From Odontocerum albicorne (lineage: Eukaryota; Arthropoda; Insecta; Trichoptera; Odontoceridae), in assembly GCA_949825065.1 (NCBI GenBank), contig OX463846.1:6591366-6655365 (forward strand): a stretch of DNA of 64,000 nucleotides, in the 5' to 3' direction. Positions 55,640 through 64,000 of this stretch are shown here, one piece after another; the first letter of the stretch is position 1, and each line of letters opens with the position of its first letter. The notes beneath the pieces are model-generated. The model searched no databases and was not told where the DNA came from. It worked only from the letters and a program-made list of their open reading frames with translations. A program made the position numbers and the translations under genes.

Positions 55640-55840
55640 TTTTTGACGATATTTATTTATTAATTTTTTTCAAAACAGGCTTAGTCCAATTTCTTTGAAA
55701 AATACAAGAATAAAATAAAAAATAATGTATATGCATACATACGAGTATATACACACAAACATATGATACACATATATTGACAGTCACTTAAGTAGGTTGA
55801 TGAGTGCTTTCTAACGCGCTCAATCTAAGCATGCCCAGAA
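55640..55840 (-). repeat. SINE-C copy
   Basis: tttcaaaacaggcttagtcc and ttgatgagtgctttctaacg are the reverse of the SINE-C end and middle at 43150-43380. Confidence 0.65.
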
Positions 55841-55879
55841 GATACTGAGTAGGATAAAGCCATGGATAGACACCAAACT

Positions 55880-56110
55880 CACTCACATAGTATTGGAAAA
55901 TCTTCAAAGATTGCTAATTAGTTCGTCTTTCTTGGTCAGTTTTCAACGGTTTTCTTACCAAATTATGATTTTCAAAACATATGCAAAAGCTAGAAAATAT
56001 ATGACTTTACGATCGCAGCCACTACCTTCCTATCATTACATTGATTTATTTTGTTATATTTTAATATGTTTAACGAGAGTCTGCATTCCAAACGGCACTA
56101 TTAAATTGTC
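55880..56110 (+). repeat. Repeat F fragment
   Basis: attagttcgtctttcttggt, cttaccaaattatg and acatatgcaaaagctag follow the repeat F order seen at 9300-9400. Confidence 0.6.
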
Positions 56111-57199
56111 ATTTTATTATTATTTAAATTTACGAAAGTATAAGAACTTTTGAATTTAATCACATCTTCGTCGAATTTAACTAGTTTGTTACAAAGTTTT
56201 CTTTCATAAATAACAAATTATTTCGTACAAAATATCATATTATTTAATAACGTTAGATTGAACCAAACAGAAGTACCTAAGTGCCGTTTTGTATTGGTCG
56301 CTTTACTGTTACAAGGCATCTCCACATTATTTATAGTGTGTGAGTTGTGGTTGTATACATAATTTGTGAGTGTATTCTTGATGATTTAATCATCACCCAT
56401 ATTTTCCTCAGCTGTCACTTGAATAATCGTTTTTACTTGACTAATAATATTGCGGATTCCTTTCTTATGAATTGGCTTATCCTTTATACAATCACTCTTG
56501 TCAACAGAGTGATAGTGAATTTTTCAGAACTCAATCATTTGAAACTTTTAATTACCAAACAACACCCATGAAAGTTTTTTTTACAGAACGAAAAAAATAT
56601 AAGTGAATTTATATATAATTAATATTTTACATTTCTGTGTAATTTCTGAATTAAATTCCTAGGAGTTGCTTGAGAGAATGTATAGATTAAAATAAAAATA
56701 GCGTGTTTGTATGTTTGTATATAATAAACGACTGTTTTATTTTCATAATTATTTTAATATTGATTTTAATTGTTTTAAATAAATCATACAAACAGACTTG
56801 GTTATTTCTGAGAGTTGTTTTAAAGAACAAAGTGAACTCTTCTTAAACAATTTGCCCTCTAGCATTTTTTTTTCAGAACTTCCCTATTTCTAGAGTCACT
56901 CATTTAGTGTGATGAAACTCCAACAAAGCCTGTGGTTCACCCAATTTGTCAGATAAACAATTAAAATGTAAACATGTCCAGGCTAACGAAGCTAACTCCG
57001 CAAGAAACCTTAGCTTTTAGTTTTCATTGTTACGTTTTCGTTAAAAAATTATCCCTTGAGAATTTTTATTATTTCACAAGGCGCTGGAAGTCTTTAACCC
57101 TTTAAGACCTGGTATCGATGATCAAAATACAAATAAGTCAGGCCGCATATATTTTTTTTCAAGAAGAAAATTGAAATATTTGATTTATTTACCGTCACA
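56111..57199. other. AT-rich non-coding stretch
   Basis: No recognised motif; ccctttaagacctggtatcg at 57100 is unidentified. Confidence 0.4.
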
Positions 57200-57560
57200 A
57201 TAATGCATGCTTACTATCACGTCCTCTCGCTGTCGAGGGAGGCTGAGGGGCACACTTTTACCAAATATTTGTTTTGTAAGTCTTCCTACATTTATCTGTT
57301 CTATATGTATATACTTAAACCATCTCAGAGTCTTTGTCTTTATTTAACTCAATACATTAGCATTAAATTAATATTCATCCCTAATAACTGAATTTTGTAT
57401 TCTGTCAAACAAAATTAAATGCTTTGTGTTGAATCTGAACATAAGAGACAGTGGACGCATTTCTATGTTACAACTTACATTAGGCTCTTTTTAGTATTTT
57501 TCCACGTTTACGTTTTACTCTCATACATAAAACATGGCACTTAAATACTCTCTTGGAAAG
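57200..57560 (-). pseudogene. LINE-A fragment
   Basis: ctgtcgagggaggctgaggg (3' word), taaaccatctcagagtcttt and tctatgttacaacttacatt plus ggctctttttagtatttttc follow LINE-A antisense order. Confidence 0.6.
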
Positions 57561-58129
57561 CACTTTATGGAAAAGATTTTAAGTTTTTAAATTGAAAGTA
57601 CTAATAATGTTAAGGTATACATGGCCAAATAATTTTTTCAACATGAAAACAAATTGAAAATCATTCACATTTTAACTTGTTATTAAAAAATATATAAAAA
57701 CAGTGGTCGTAAAAAAGTGAAATATGGTTCTTTATATTTTGTTATTCACATAAATAATTACAAATTGATAGTAAAGTCTAATGAAATATTAATTAGTTGA
57801 CGGAAATTGTATGAAATTTTAAACTGTGTTTATTTTTGAAACTTCGATCACATAAAAGTTTTTATACAAAACGAACAAAATTAATAGGCTTGTTTTATTA
57901 TATTATAGAATTACTCGTATAGTCCTTCCACTTTTTCTTTCTCACAATTGTGAATGAAAAAATAGCTTTTAAGCCGTTGACAGGTAAATCTGTTTGATTT
58001 ATATTTATTAGGAAAAAAAAAATATCCATAATCCTTTTCATTATTTTATTTTCAATAAACATTACAAACTAGTTATGTTATATTGTCTTCCGTAAGGGTG
58101 TCAGATTAGCGACTAACTATTTTTTTAAA
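57561..58129. other. AT-rich non-coding stretch
   Basis: No feature recognised. Confidence 0.45.
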
Positions 58130-58488
58130 TTTTATTTATTTCAAGATAAATACATAATTTGTGAAAAACCAACAGATAATTAAATATGACCACACAATTT
58201 TAATGTATCTGGGTTTATTGCCTTTCTTTTGTCGTGTACCCAGTAAACTAGGTTTTTGTCTGTATGTTACTGGGGACATTTAATAGTAAAAAATAAATAA
58301 ATTTTTCTTTCCGATTTTTTATTTAATACCCGGTTGTTTATTCTCATCAACTCGATAATCAGTGTCACTCAATTATATATGTATATAATTATTATATCAC
58401 GTGAATCAAATACCTTACACTTTATCACTCCAGACATGCCAAAAAGTTCATCCCATAATATGGCGCACATAATCATCATAAAAACACC
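58130..58488 (-). repeat. Repeat E copy, interrupted by LINE-E
   Basis: tgtatctgggtttattgcct, acccagtaaacta and tttccgattttttatt match the inverted arms at 35790 and 37860. The repeat continues for a few bases after 58953. Confidence 0.8.
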
Positions 58489-58930
58489 TTTTCTTCTTCT
58501 TCATCTTATTTTAGACCTGTTGGCCTGTTATAGTCCTGTATCATTGTTTGCCTCTTGTGACGTCGACTGCCAGCTGTCTTTCCATCTTTTGGGAGGTCGT
58601 CCTTGAGGTCTGCTTGCTTAGGGGATACTGTCCCTGGCCATTCTTACGGCTCTTAGTTCCGCCATTCTGGATACGTGTCCGTTCCAGAACCTTATTCTCT
58701 GTCGTCCACATCTGACAATATCTTCAATTTCGCACATCCTTCGGATTTCTGTGTTTCGTACTCTATCACGAACGGTTTTGCCAGCGATTCTCCTGAGTAC
58801 CTTCATTTCGCTGGTTCGAAGGAGATTTTTGGTTCTGACAGTGTCGGATCTGGACTCTATGCTGTATGTCATTATGGGGTGGACACAGATCTTGTATATC
58901 CTCACCTTGCTTTGGATGTTCATATATAAT
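58489..58930 (-). pseudogene. LINE-E copy with 22-bp target duplication
   Basis: The minus frame (58968-58618) reads VRIYKICVHPIMTYSIESRS, LLRTSEMKVLRRIAGKTVRD, EIEDIVRCGRQRIRFWNGHV and MARDSIP, then runs into the 3' end. The GAA-rich tail is at the left. acataatcatcataaaaaca plus cc at 58467-58488 is repeated at 58931-58952 with one mismatch. Only the thumb and C-terminal region was copied. Confidence 0.9.
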
Positions 58931-58952
58931 ACATAATCATCATAAACACACC

Positions 58953-59629
58953 ACACTAAAGAATTCACACGAAATTTTGCTAAAAGTCATAAATTATAAT
59001 TAAAGTATAATTCTTAGCTTTATTGATTATCTTTTTAAACATATATTTTCATGTTATTCTGCAGTTTAATTTCTTTACTAGTTAAGCTGTTATTAAAATT
59101 AACATAAAATTTCACTTTTGGCCTAAGTGGGTTAAGATCGGTTTTATTTTGCAAGAACGTGCCAAAGTTTCCCATTCAAAGAAGATAGGCTTATTTTAGT
59201 GTACAATTTCCCTGTACCATTTTCCTTTTCAAAATTACTTTTTTCGACAACTGGGAGAAATTTTGGCGAAAATATTGCATACTTATTTGCTGATATTATG
59301 ACGCAAAGTTGAAATTTTTATAAAATCTTGAAGATTTTTTCTTTTTTATACAAAAAAAAAAGGTTTTTATTTCTTTGAACGAAATGTTTTTATGCCATGT
59401 TTAAAAATACTTTCGCATAAAAACATAGTATTCTGTTATACGAGTATATAGCTGTCATTTATCAATTATCACTAATTGGTTTTTTTTTTGTATTTCAAGG
59501 GTGTAAGCCAGCTGTCTGAGAACATACAATAAACCTAGTTAGATGACTGATATATGTCGTACAGTAAAATAATTGGTATACAACCTGACTTCTTAAACAG
59601 AAGCAACGCTGTATCAATGTACATTAATA
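58953..59629. other. AT-rich non-coding stretch
   Basis: A few residual bases of repeat E, then nothing recognised. Confidence 0.4.
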
Positions 59630-59725
59630 TAACATGACTAGGGGATCTGCCCCTCGCCGCTCTATGGCCCGACCCCGTATTGGTGATGCGCACCCCCTTG
59701 TCTATGGTAATATTATTTTATAGTA
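59630..59725. other. GC-rich patch of unknown nature
   Basis: ggatctgcccctcgccgctc and ctatggcccgaccccgtatt stand out in AT-rich DNA. No inverted ends seen. Confidence 0.4.
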
Positions 59726-59768
59726 TCTATGTAAATTTGAGTACTACATGAAAGCCAAAGCCAAATTC

Positions 59769-59824
59769 GAAACGAACATTCTAAATCACAAAGTAAATAC
59801 TTTGCGATTTAGAATGTTCGTTTC
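59769..59824. repeat. Hairpin: 27-bp inverted arms, 2-nt loop
   Basis: gaaacgaacattctaaatca plus caaagta is mirrored by tactttg plus cgatttagaatgttcgtttc with one mismatch. Confidence 0.95.
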
Positions 59825-59934
59825 AAATAATTTGAAAAAGGGTGAATATACAACAAAATAATATCAATTTTAATAAAAAATTTAAACACTTCTTAATATA
59901 CTTGTATTTTTTATCAGTGTACCAAGTATTGTTT

Positions 59935-60250
59935 TAACTGAATTGATTTTATTGACTGCACATTTATTGTTATGTATTTACTTTTTGTTTTTAATTTATG
60001 CTACATGTACAAGGGTGGGAGCTGAAAAAAATATGTTGAACTCACTGCAAGGCTTGCCCTCTTTTAGTCGGGGTGTATTTTGACTGGGGGGATGTTATGA
60101 TATGAACCTTTTTAAAACTTTTCTCTTAAATGTATTTTCTTCGCCATTATCTTCAAGTATATATGTAATTTTTGGATATATATGTGTTAATAACAAACTA
60201 CTATATGTTGTATTTAATAAACGTATATTTATTTATTTATTTATTTGCAG
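59935..60250 (+). repeat. Repeat D copy
   Basis: tgtacaagggtgggagctga, agtcggggtgtattttgact, tctcttaaatgtattttctt and an aataaacgtatatttattta end. The longest repeat D copy in the window. Confidence 0.8.
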
Positions 60251-61030
60251 TTATTTATTATCCAAATTATAAATCAAATTACAATTCGTAATATTTTATC
60301 CAGGAGAGATGAGAGTTCTATGTGGAGGGTGGGTATTACTCGTAGAAACAAAGTACGAAACGGATATATTAGAGGAATTCTCAATGGCCGATTTTTTCCT
60401 CATTAAATGGCTATTGGATGAACATCAGTTAACACATAAATAATACTATTTTGCTACATTCGGTAGAACGATCAACATTTAAGACAAACGATTCCATTAT
60501 TTTTTCTAGAAACACTACTTTGGTGTTTTTGTAGCTGGCAATACATGGTGTACCCCATACCACTACTTATTTCGTTTAGCGTTATATCATTAAATATATG
60601 ACTGTTCATACTTGCGTTCGGTAATTTTCTTTTCCCCATATATTGTTGGCAGCAGATTGCAAATTAAGTATAACATTTGAAAGACATATTAAAAAGAAAA
60701 TTTATGGACAATACAGATATTCGATAGAGAAGTATTCGATAATACTGAAAATGTATAACTTAGTATTGGCAAGGTAAACCGAATGTCATATATTAAATTT
60801 TGATAAAAAGAATATTGAATAATAAGTCACTTTGTTATTCTTCTAATAATATTAATCCCCACAACACATGTTTCTACCTCCTAATCGAGGCTCTTTTTAG
60901 GTGGAATGATTTTGGTTTCACACGAAAGCAATGCTAAGGTCCAATTTGTGTCATGTTTTATCGGAAGTGTCTAGCCTTTTAATATTTTAGCGGAATGGTT
61001 CTTATCTGAAGAGATGATGATGATAGTAGT
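60251..61030. other. No gene seen
   Basis: Unremarkable AT-rich sequence left of the LTR-like block. Confidence 0.4.
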
Positions 61031-61454
61031 TGTTGGTAAATAAATAAAATAAGTCAATTAGCAATGCGGAAGAAGAGAGCGAATGAATGTTTTATTTATC
61101 GGTATGTGGGTATTTATACATTTCAGAATGGGCGCGGGAGTGCGCCCGCGATTTATTTTTATCTCGCTTCTGTGCGTGCAAAAATGGTTAATTGAAGTAT
61201 TGCAGACATCGCAAATAGTATTGTGGGTAAACAATTTGTTTACGGGATCGGCGAGACAGCGTGATGCGATCTTTCTACTGTGGAATGTATCGTAAATAGT
61301 ATTGTGGGTAAACAATTTGTTTACGGAAACGGCGAGATGTCCGGCCGCGTCAATGTTTTGGTATGTGACCTTTGGACATATCCAAAGGTTGTTTCGTCGG
61401 TCGTTGACCGTATGTGTTGACAATCAATATTCAGCGACGACCGTGGTTCCCACA
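61031..61454 (-). mobile_element. Solo-LTR-like block with promoter signals
   Basis: On the minus strand it begins TGTGGGAACCACGG and ends in CAACA, the TG...CA ends of LTRs. It has a TATA box (tgtataaataccc), then aataaa some 25 bp further on, as in R regions. GC content is high upstream of the TATA box. Two copies of a ~50-bp block (tagtattgtgggtaaacaat plus ttgtttacgg) lie upstream like a duplicated enhancer. No target duplication, primer-binding site or second LTR was found, so a host promoter remains possible. The 121-codon minus frame is not supported. Confidence 0.5.
61207..61340. repeat. ~50-bp direct duplication within the LTR-like block
   Basis: aaatagtattgtgggtaaac plus aatttgtttacgg and cggcgaga occurs at about 61213 and about 61291, 78-81 bp apart. 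Each copy includes an inverted word (gtaaacaatttgtttac). Confidence 0.9.
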
Positions 61455-61795
61455 ATCTAAAGGAAAATAATTAATGAGGGGTAAAACCAGAAAGTGAAAA
61501 CCGAAATATTTTATAAAATTTTATTTAATTATATTACGGCACGCTTATTGAAAATAATTTTAAACAACAAATAAAATTGTGTGCTTAATCGACCATGTAA
61601 GTGGATTTAGAAGTATTGCTACAAGTATATGTGTATATCAGAGAAGTACATATCAGAGAAAGATGTTACCTCTACAGCAGGTATTTCAAACTTGTTTTGT
61701 ACCACAAGGCACATAAGATATTTGGCACATGTCGAAGGACGCATGTTTTTGATATTGGAAAAAAATATATCTATTTCCTTCAAAATTATTACTAA
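61455..61795. other. No gene seen
   Basis: AT-rich; ttgtaccacaaggcacataa near 61698 is unidentified. Confidence 0.4.
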
Positions 61796-61870
61796 AGAGT
61801 CCCGATAATACGACCAACACGGATTTGCGAGATGGTCGGATAACCGAGAATAACGGATAATATTGAACTA
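61796..61870 (+). mobile_element. Possible pogo/Tigger-like terminus
   Basis: gtcccgataatacgaccaac and ggtcggataaccgagaataa resemble pogo-group ends. One end only. Confidence 0.3.
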
Positions 61871-62028
61871 AATTGTAAAACAGAAAACATGTTGTTTTAT
61901 CACTTTAAAATGTATACTTACTAAACGAACATACAATATCACAAAGTGTGTAAATACTTTATTTGTAAAATAAAAAAAATTATGTTAACTAAAACAAAAT
62001 TATGCATAATACAAAAAAAACGTAAAGA

Positions 62029-62258
62029 TCAGTATTACAGTAACATTGTCATGTATATACCAGTATTATAATAACATTGTCATATATAGACCAGTATTAT
62101 AATAACATTGTCATTTATAGACCAGTATTATAATAACATTGTCATATATAGACCAGTATTATAATAACATTGTCATATATAGACCAGTATTATAATAACA
62201 TTGTCATATATAGACCAGTATTATAATAACATTGTCATATATAAACCAGTATTATAAT
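62029..62258. repeat. 31-bp tandem repeat, about 7.5 copies
   Basis: The unit gaccagtattataataacat plus tgtcatatata is nearly uniform except for the outermost copies. Confidence 0.95.
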
Positions 62259-62319
62259 ATATGGATGTGTTATGATATGTGTTATGTAAAATGATACTTA
62301 TTTAAATACGTATTGCATT

Positions 62320-62525
62320 ATATTATTGTTATATGCAGTATAACTAAGCGGACTTGTTGCCACGTGACAATCTCTTCTAACTAACGAAAAGGTATTAAAA
62401 GGGCCTTGAGAGAAAACTAGACAGAAATCTTGTTCAAAACCTCTGGATTCCAACGGCAATCGAGCCCGTAACCGCTGAGTTGCGAGAAAAGTGTCTTACC
62501 AATTAAGTCACGAAGGTTGTCAGGT
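62320..62525 (-). repeat. SINE-A copy
   Basis: The tail gcagtataactaagcggact is at the left; the B-box-like tccaacggcaatcgagcccg and A-box-like cttaccaattaagtcacgaa are at the right, as at 23845-24060. Confidence 0.75.
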
Positions 62526-62798
62526 ATATTTACTTAGTTAGGAAATACGGTCTTGAAATGTGCTTTGTAAATATTTTTCCCCTTTGACTATGTTTGAATA
62601 ATCCTCTATATCGAAAAATCAGAGTTCTACAGTAATGAACATTTTTTTCCATCTTATAGAAATAAAAAAATAACCATGAAGACTTGGTGGATCGCAGTCT
62701 TATTAACAGCGGGCTACATGCGGCTTACATACCGTGTGTTTGATATACCTGCTCTTCTTTGAAACAGCGTAATGAATCCTATGTACCATGTATATATA

Positions 62799-63642
62799 CG
62801 AGGGTGGATCAAATAAAAACGAGACTTTTTTGTTTGATTTTTTTTTATTTGCACAAAAATAAGACCATGAACAAATAATTTTTCTACATAATCTTTTGCT
62901 TTGAAAATGCATTTTTTCCAACGGATTGGTAGTTTTTTATACAATCATTTTAAAAAGAAATGGGTTGTGTCAGCCGCCAATCGTGCACAAACCCCTCTAC
63001 TCCATCGTCGTCGTTGAATCGTTGGCTTCCCAGAGCTTCTTTCAGAAGCCCAAAGAGATGAAAGTCGCAAAGTGATATATCAAGGCTATAGAGAGGGTGT
63101 TTCAATCCTATGCAACTAATTTCCTCCAATTGTTCGCATGTTACAGCTGCAGTATGGGACCTCGCATTGTCATGGAGAAGAATTATTTCTCGTATTGGTT
63201 GGTCACGTCTTGCATCGATAAGCAAGTTTAACTTCACTCAAAAGCTTGCAGTAATATACTGCATTGATGGTTCGACGATTGTGTAAAAAATCGATGTGCA
63301 AAATATCACGCTGGTCCCAAAAAATGATCACAAACACCTTACCAGCTGACAGCCGAGTCTTGGCTTTCATAGGGGCTGCCTCATCCTTCTTTCTCCACTC
63401 CATGCTGACTTGTTTCGACTCAGGCGTGTAGTAGTGTACCCAAATTTCATCGCAGGCAGCTATGCAATTCAAAAATGCGTTTCTTTAATGTGCGAACTGT
63501 GCCAAGAGCCGCTCACAGACGTGCAAACGCATCCACTTTTGTTCTGCAGTCAAAAGATGTAGGACCTATCGAGCAGACACTATGATATAGACCACCTCCG
63601 TTTTAAATTACGCACTCTAAAGCAAAAGTCTCGTTTATATTT
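62799..63642 (-). mobile_element. mariner element, internally deleted
   Basis: The left end cgagggtggatcaaataaaa plus acgagactttt follows a TA. The right end has the inverted aaaagtctcgttt but is lost beyond that. The helix-turn-helix N-terminal half of the transposase is missing between the right end and the remaining frame. Confidence 0.85.
62950..63540 (-). pseudogene. mariner transposase C-terminal half, frameshifted
   Basis: Two overlapping minus frames (63472-63203, 63237-62950) form one protein with a frameshift near 63220. The catalytic residues can be seen: Asp in CDEIWVHYYTPESKQ (codon about 63451), Asp in LLHDNARSHTAA (about 63171), and Asp in DISLCDFHLF, with 34 residues between the last two. 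That is the DD34D arrangement of mariner. The usual SPDLSPCD run is altered to SLDISLCD. Upstream, LLTAEQKWMRLHVCERLLAQ is readable before an in-frame stop. The frame continues to a FxxGFxWRLTQ-like end. It is inactive for lack of the DNA-binding half and because of the frameshift. Confidence 0.85.
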
Positions 63643-63909
63643 CTGTGGCGTTATGGCAGAAGTTGATATGTCCGTTTTTTTGTCATTTTATGTTTATTCT
63701 CCCAATTTATAGAAAATATTTCTCAGCATGTTGTGGCAAAACTTGGTGTGCCAGTCATTATCCAAACAAAATATACATCGTTTGGAAAAACTTAAAAAAT
63801 ACTTATTTATACTAATTTTAACATCTCATCAAACGTAGTATTTATTCTCCTATAAACTAAGGTAAAACGGACATACATATGTTATCAACTTCTGCCAAAA
63901 CGCCACAAA
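63640..63909. mobile_element. 270-bp MITE with TA flanks
   Basis: The left end tttctgtggcgttatggcag and the reverse complement of the right end tttgtggcgttttggcagaa share gtggcgtt-tggcagaagttgat and atgtccg. TA lies at 63638-63639 and 63910-63911. The interior is AT-rich. The TA target fits Tc1/mariner-type MITEs. It abuts the broken right end of the mariner element. Confidence 0.8.
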
Positions 63910-64000
63910 TAGACGGAGTTATTGAAGTCGGAAATATTGGTTGCTTTTCGTTTTTTCATTAATGTTAAGAGTTTATTATAAAACATTATGCGATCTTCCT

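Noticed and set aside
61058..61423. 121-codon minus frame with duplicated SVNKLFTHNTI-like peptide
   Set aside because: The peptide repeat only reflects the duplicated DNA module in the LTR-like block.

Overview
This is gene-poor, strongly AT-rich eukaryotic DNA, most likely from an insect. The basis is the mixture of transposon remnants: RTE-like non-LTR retrotransposon 3' ends, mariner, hAT and Transib DNA elements, and tRNA-derived SINE-like repeats. The species cannot be named from the sequence. There are no bacterial operons, no rRNA genes and no convincing host protein-coding gene. The window is best read as intergenic or deep-intronic DNA. Two 45-bp exon-like islands (27442-27486, 45064-45108) and one 106-codon reading frame (30807-31127) are the only weak hints of host genes.

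I use local labels for repeat families. LINE-A is a decayed non-LTR family with about fifteen pieces, both strands; its protein keeps traces of a YGSETW-like and an LRWFGHVERMNE-like motif. LINE-B to LINE-F are other non-LTR 3' fragments. Five of these fragments (6893-7065, 9531-9994, 26654-27319, 41349-41771, 58489-58930) are 5'-truncated, have short microsatellite-like 3' tails and are bracketed by target-site duplications of 9-22 bp. SINE-A, SINE-B and SINE-C are dispersed repeats; A and B have tRNA-like promoter boxes. Repeats D, E and F are dispersed families without a coding part.

Layout. 1-7 kb: LINE-E and LINE-B (the latter split by a hAT element at 731-1179), a 735-bp inverted-repeat element, and LINE-A and LINE-F pieces. 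9-14.7 kb: repeat F with a nested LINE-D, a hAT element at 11362, and a LINE-A copy carrying 109-bp and 38-bp tandem arrays. 16-20.4 kb: LINE-A with an inserted hairpin, SINE-B, Penelope-like ends, and repeat D. 21.3-23.1 kb: a deletion derivative of a Transib transposon with a 5-bp CGCCG duplication, the best-supported DNA transposon here. 24.6-29 kb: 37-bp and 62-bp arrays, LINE-E, LINE-A, LINE-C, and a hAT element nested in LINE-A with a perfect 8-bp duplication. 34-38.4 kb: Penelope-like ends and two inverted copies of repeat E. 38.8-40.7 kb: a 246-bp satellite running into a 200-bp assembly gap, then about 0.7 kb of (TA)n. 41-49 kb: LINE-E, SINE-B, SINE-C, a dead mariner, a 69-bp array, and LINE-A with 17-bp and 43-bp arrays. 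50.6-53.1 kb: a long-armed MITE, a 93-bp array with a four-unit higher-order pattern, and a hAT element inside a diverged tandem duplication. 53.6-64 kb: LINE-A, SINE, repeat E, LINE-E, repeat D, an LTR-like block, a 31-bp array, a second dead mariner and a MITE with TA flanks.

Nothing here works together as a pathway. The interest lies in how the elements are layered and in how often tandem arrays have grown inside LINE, SINE or MITE sequence. Most long open frames are by-products of (TA)n or of minisatellites.
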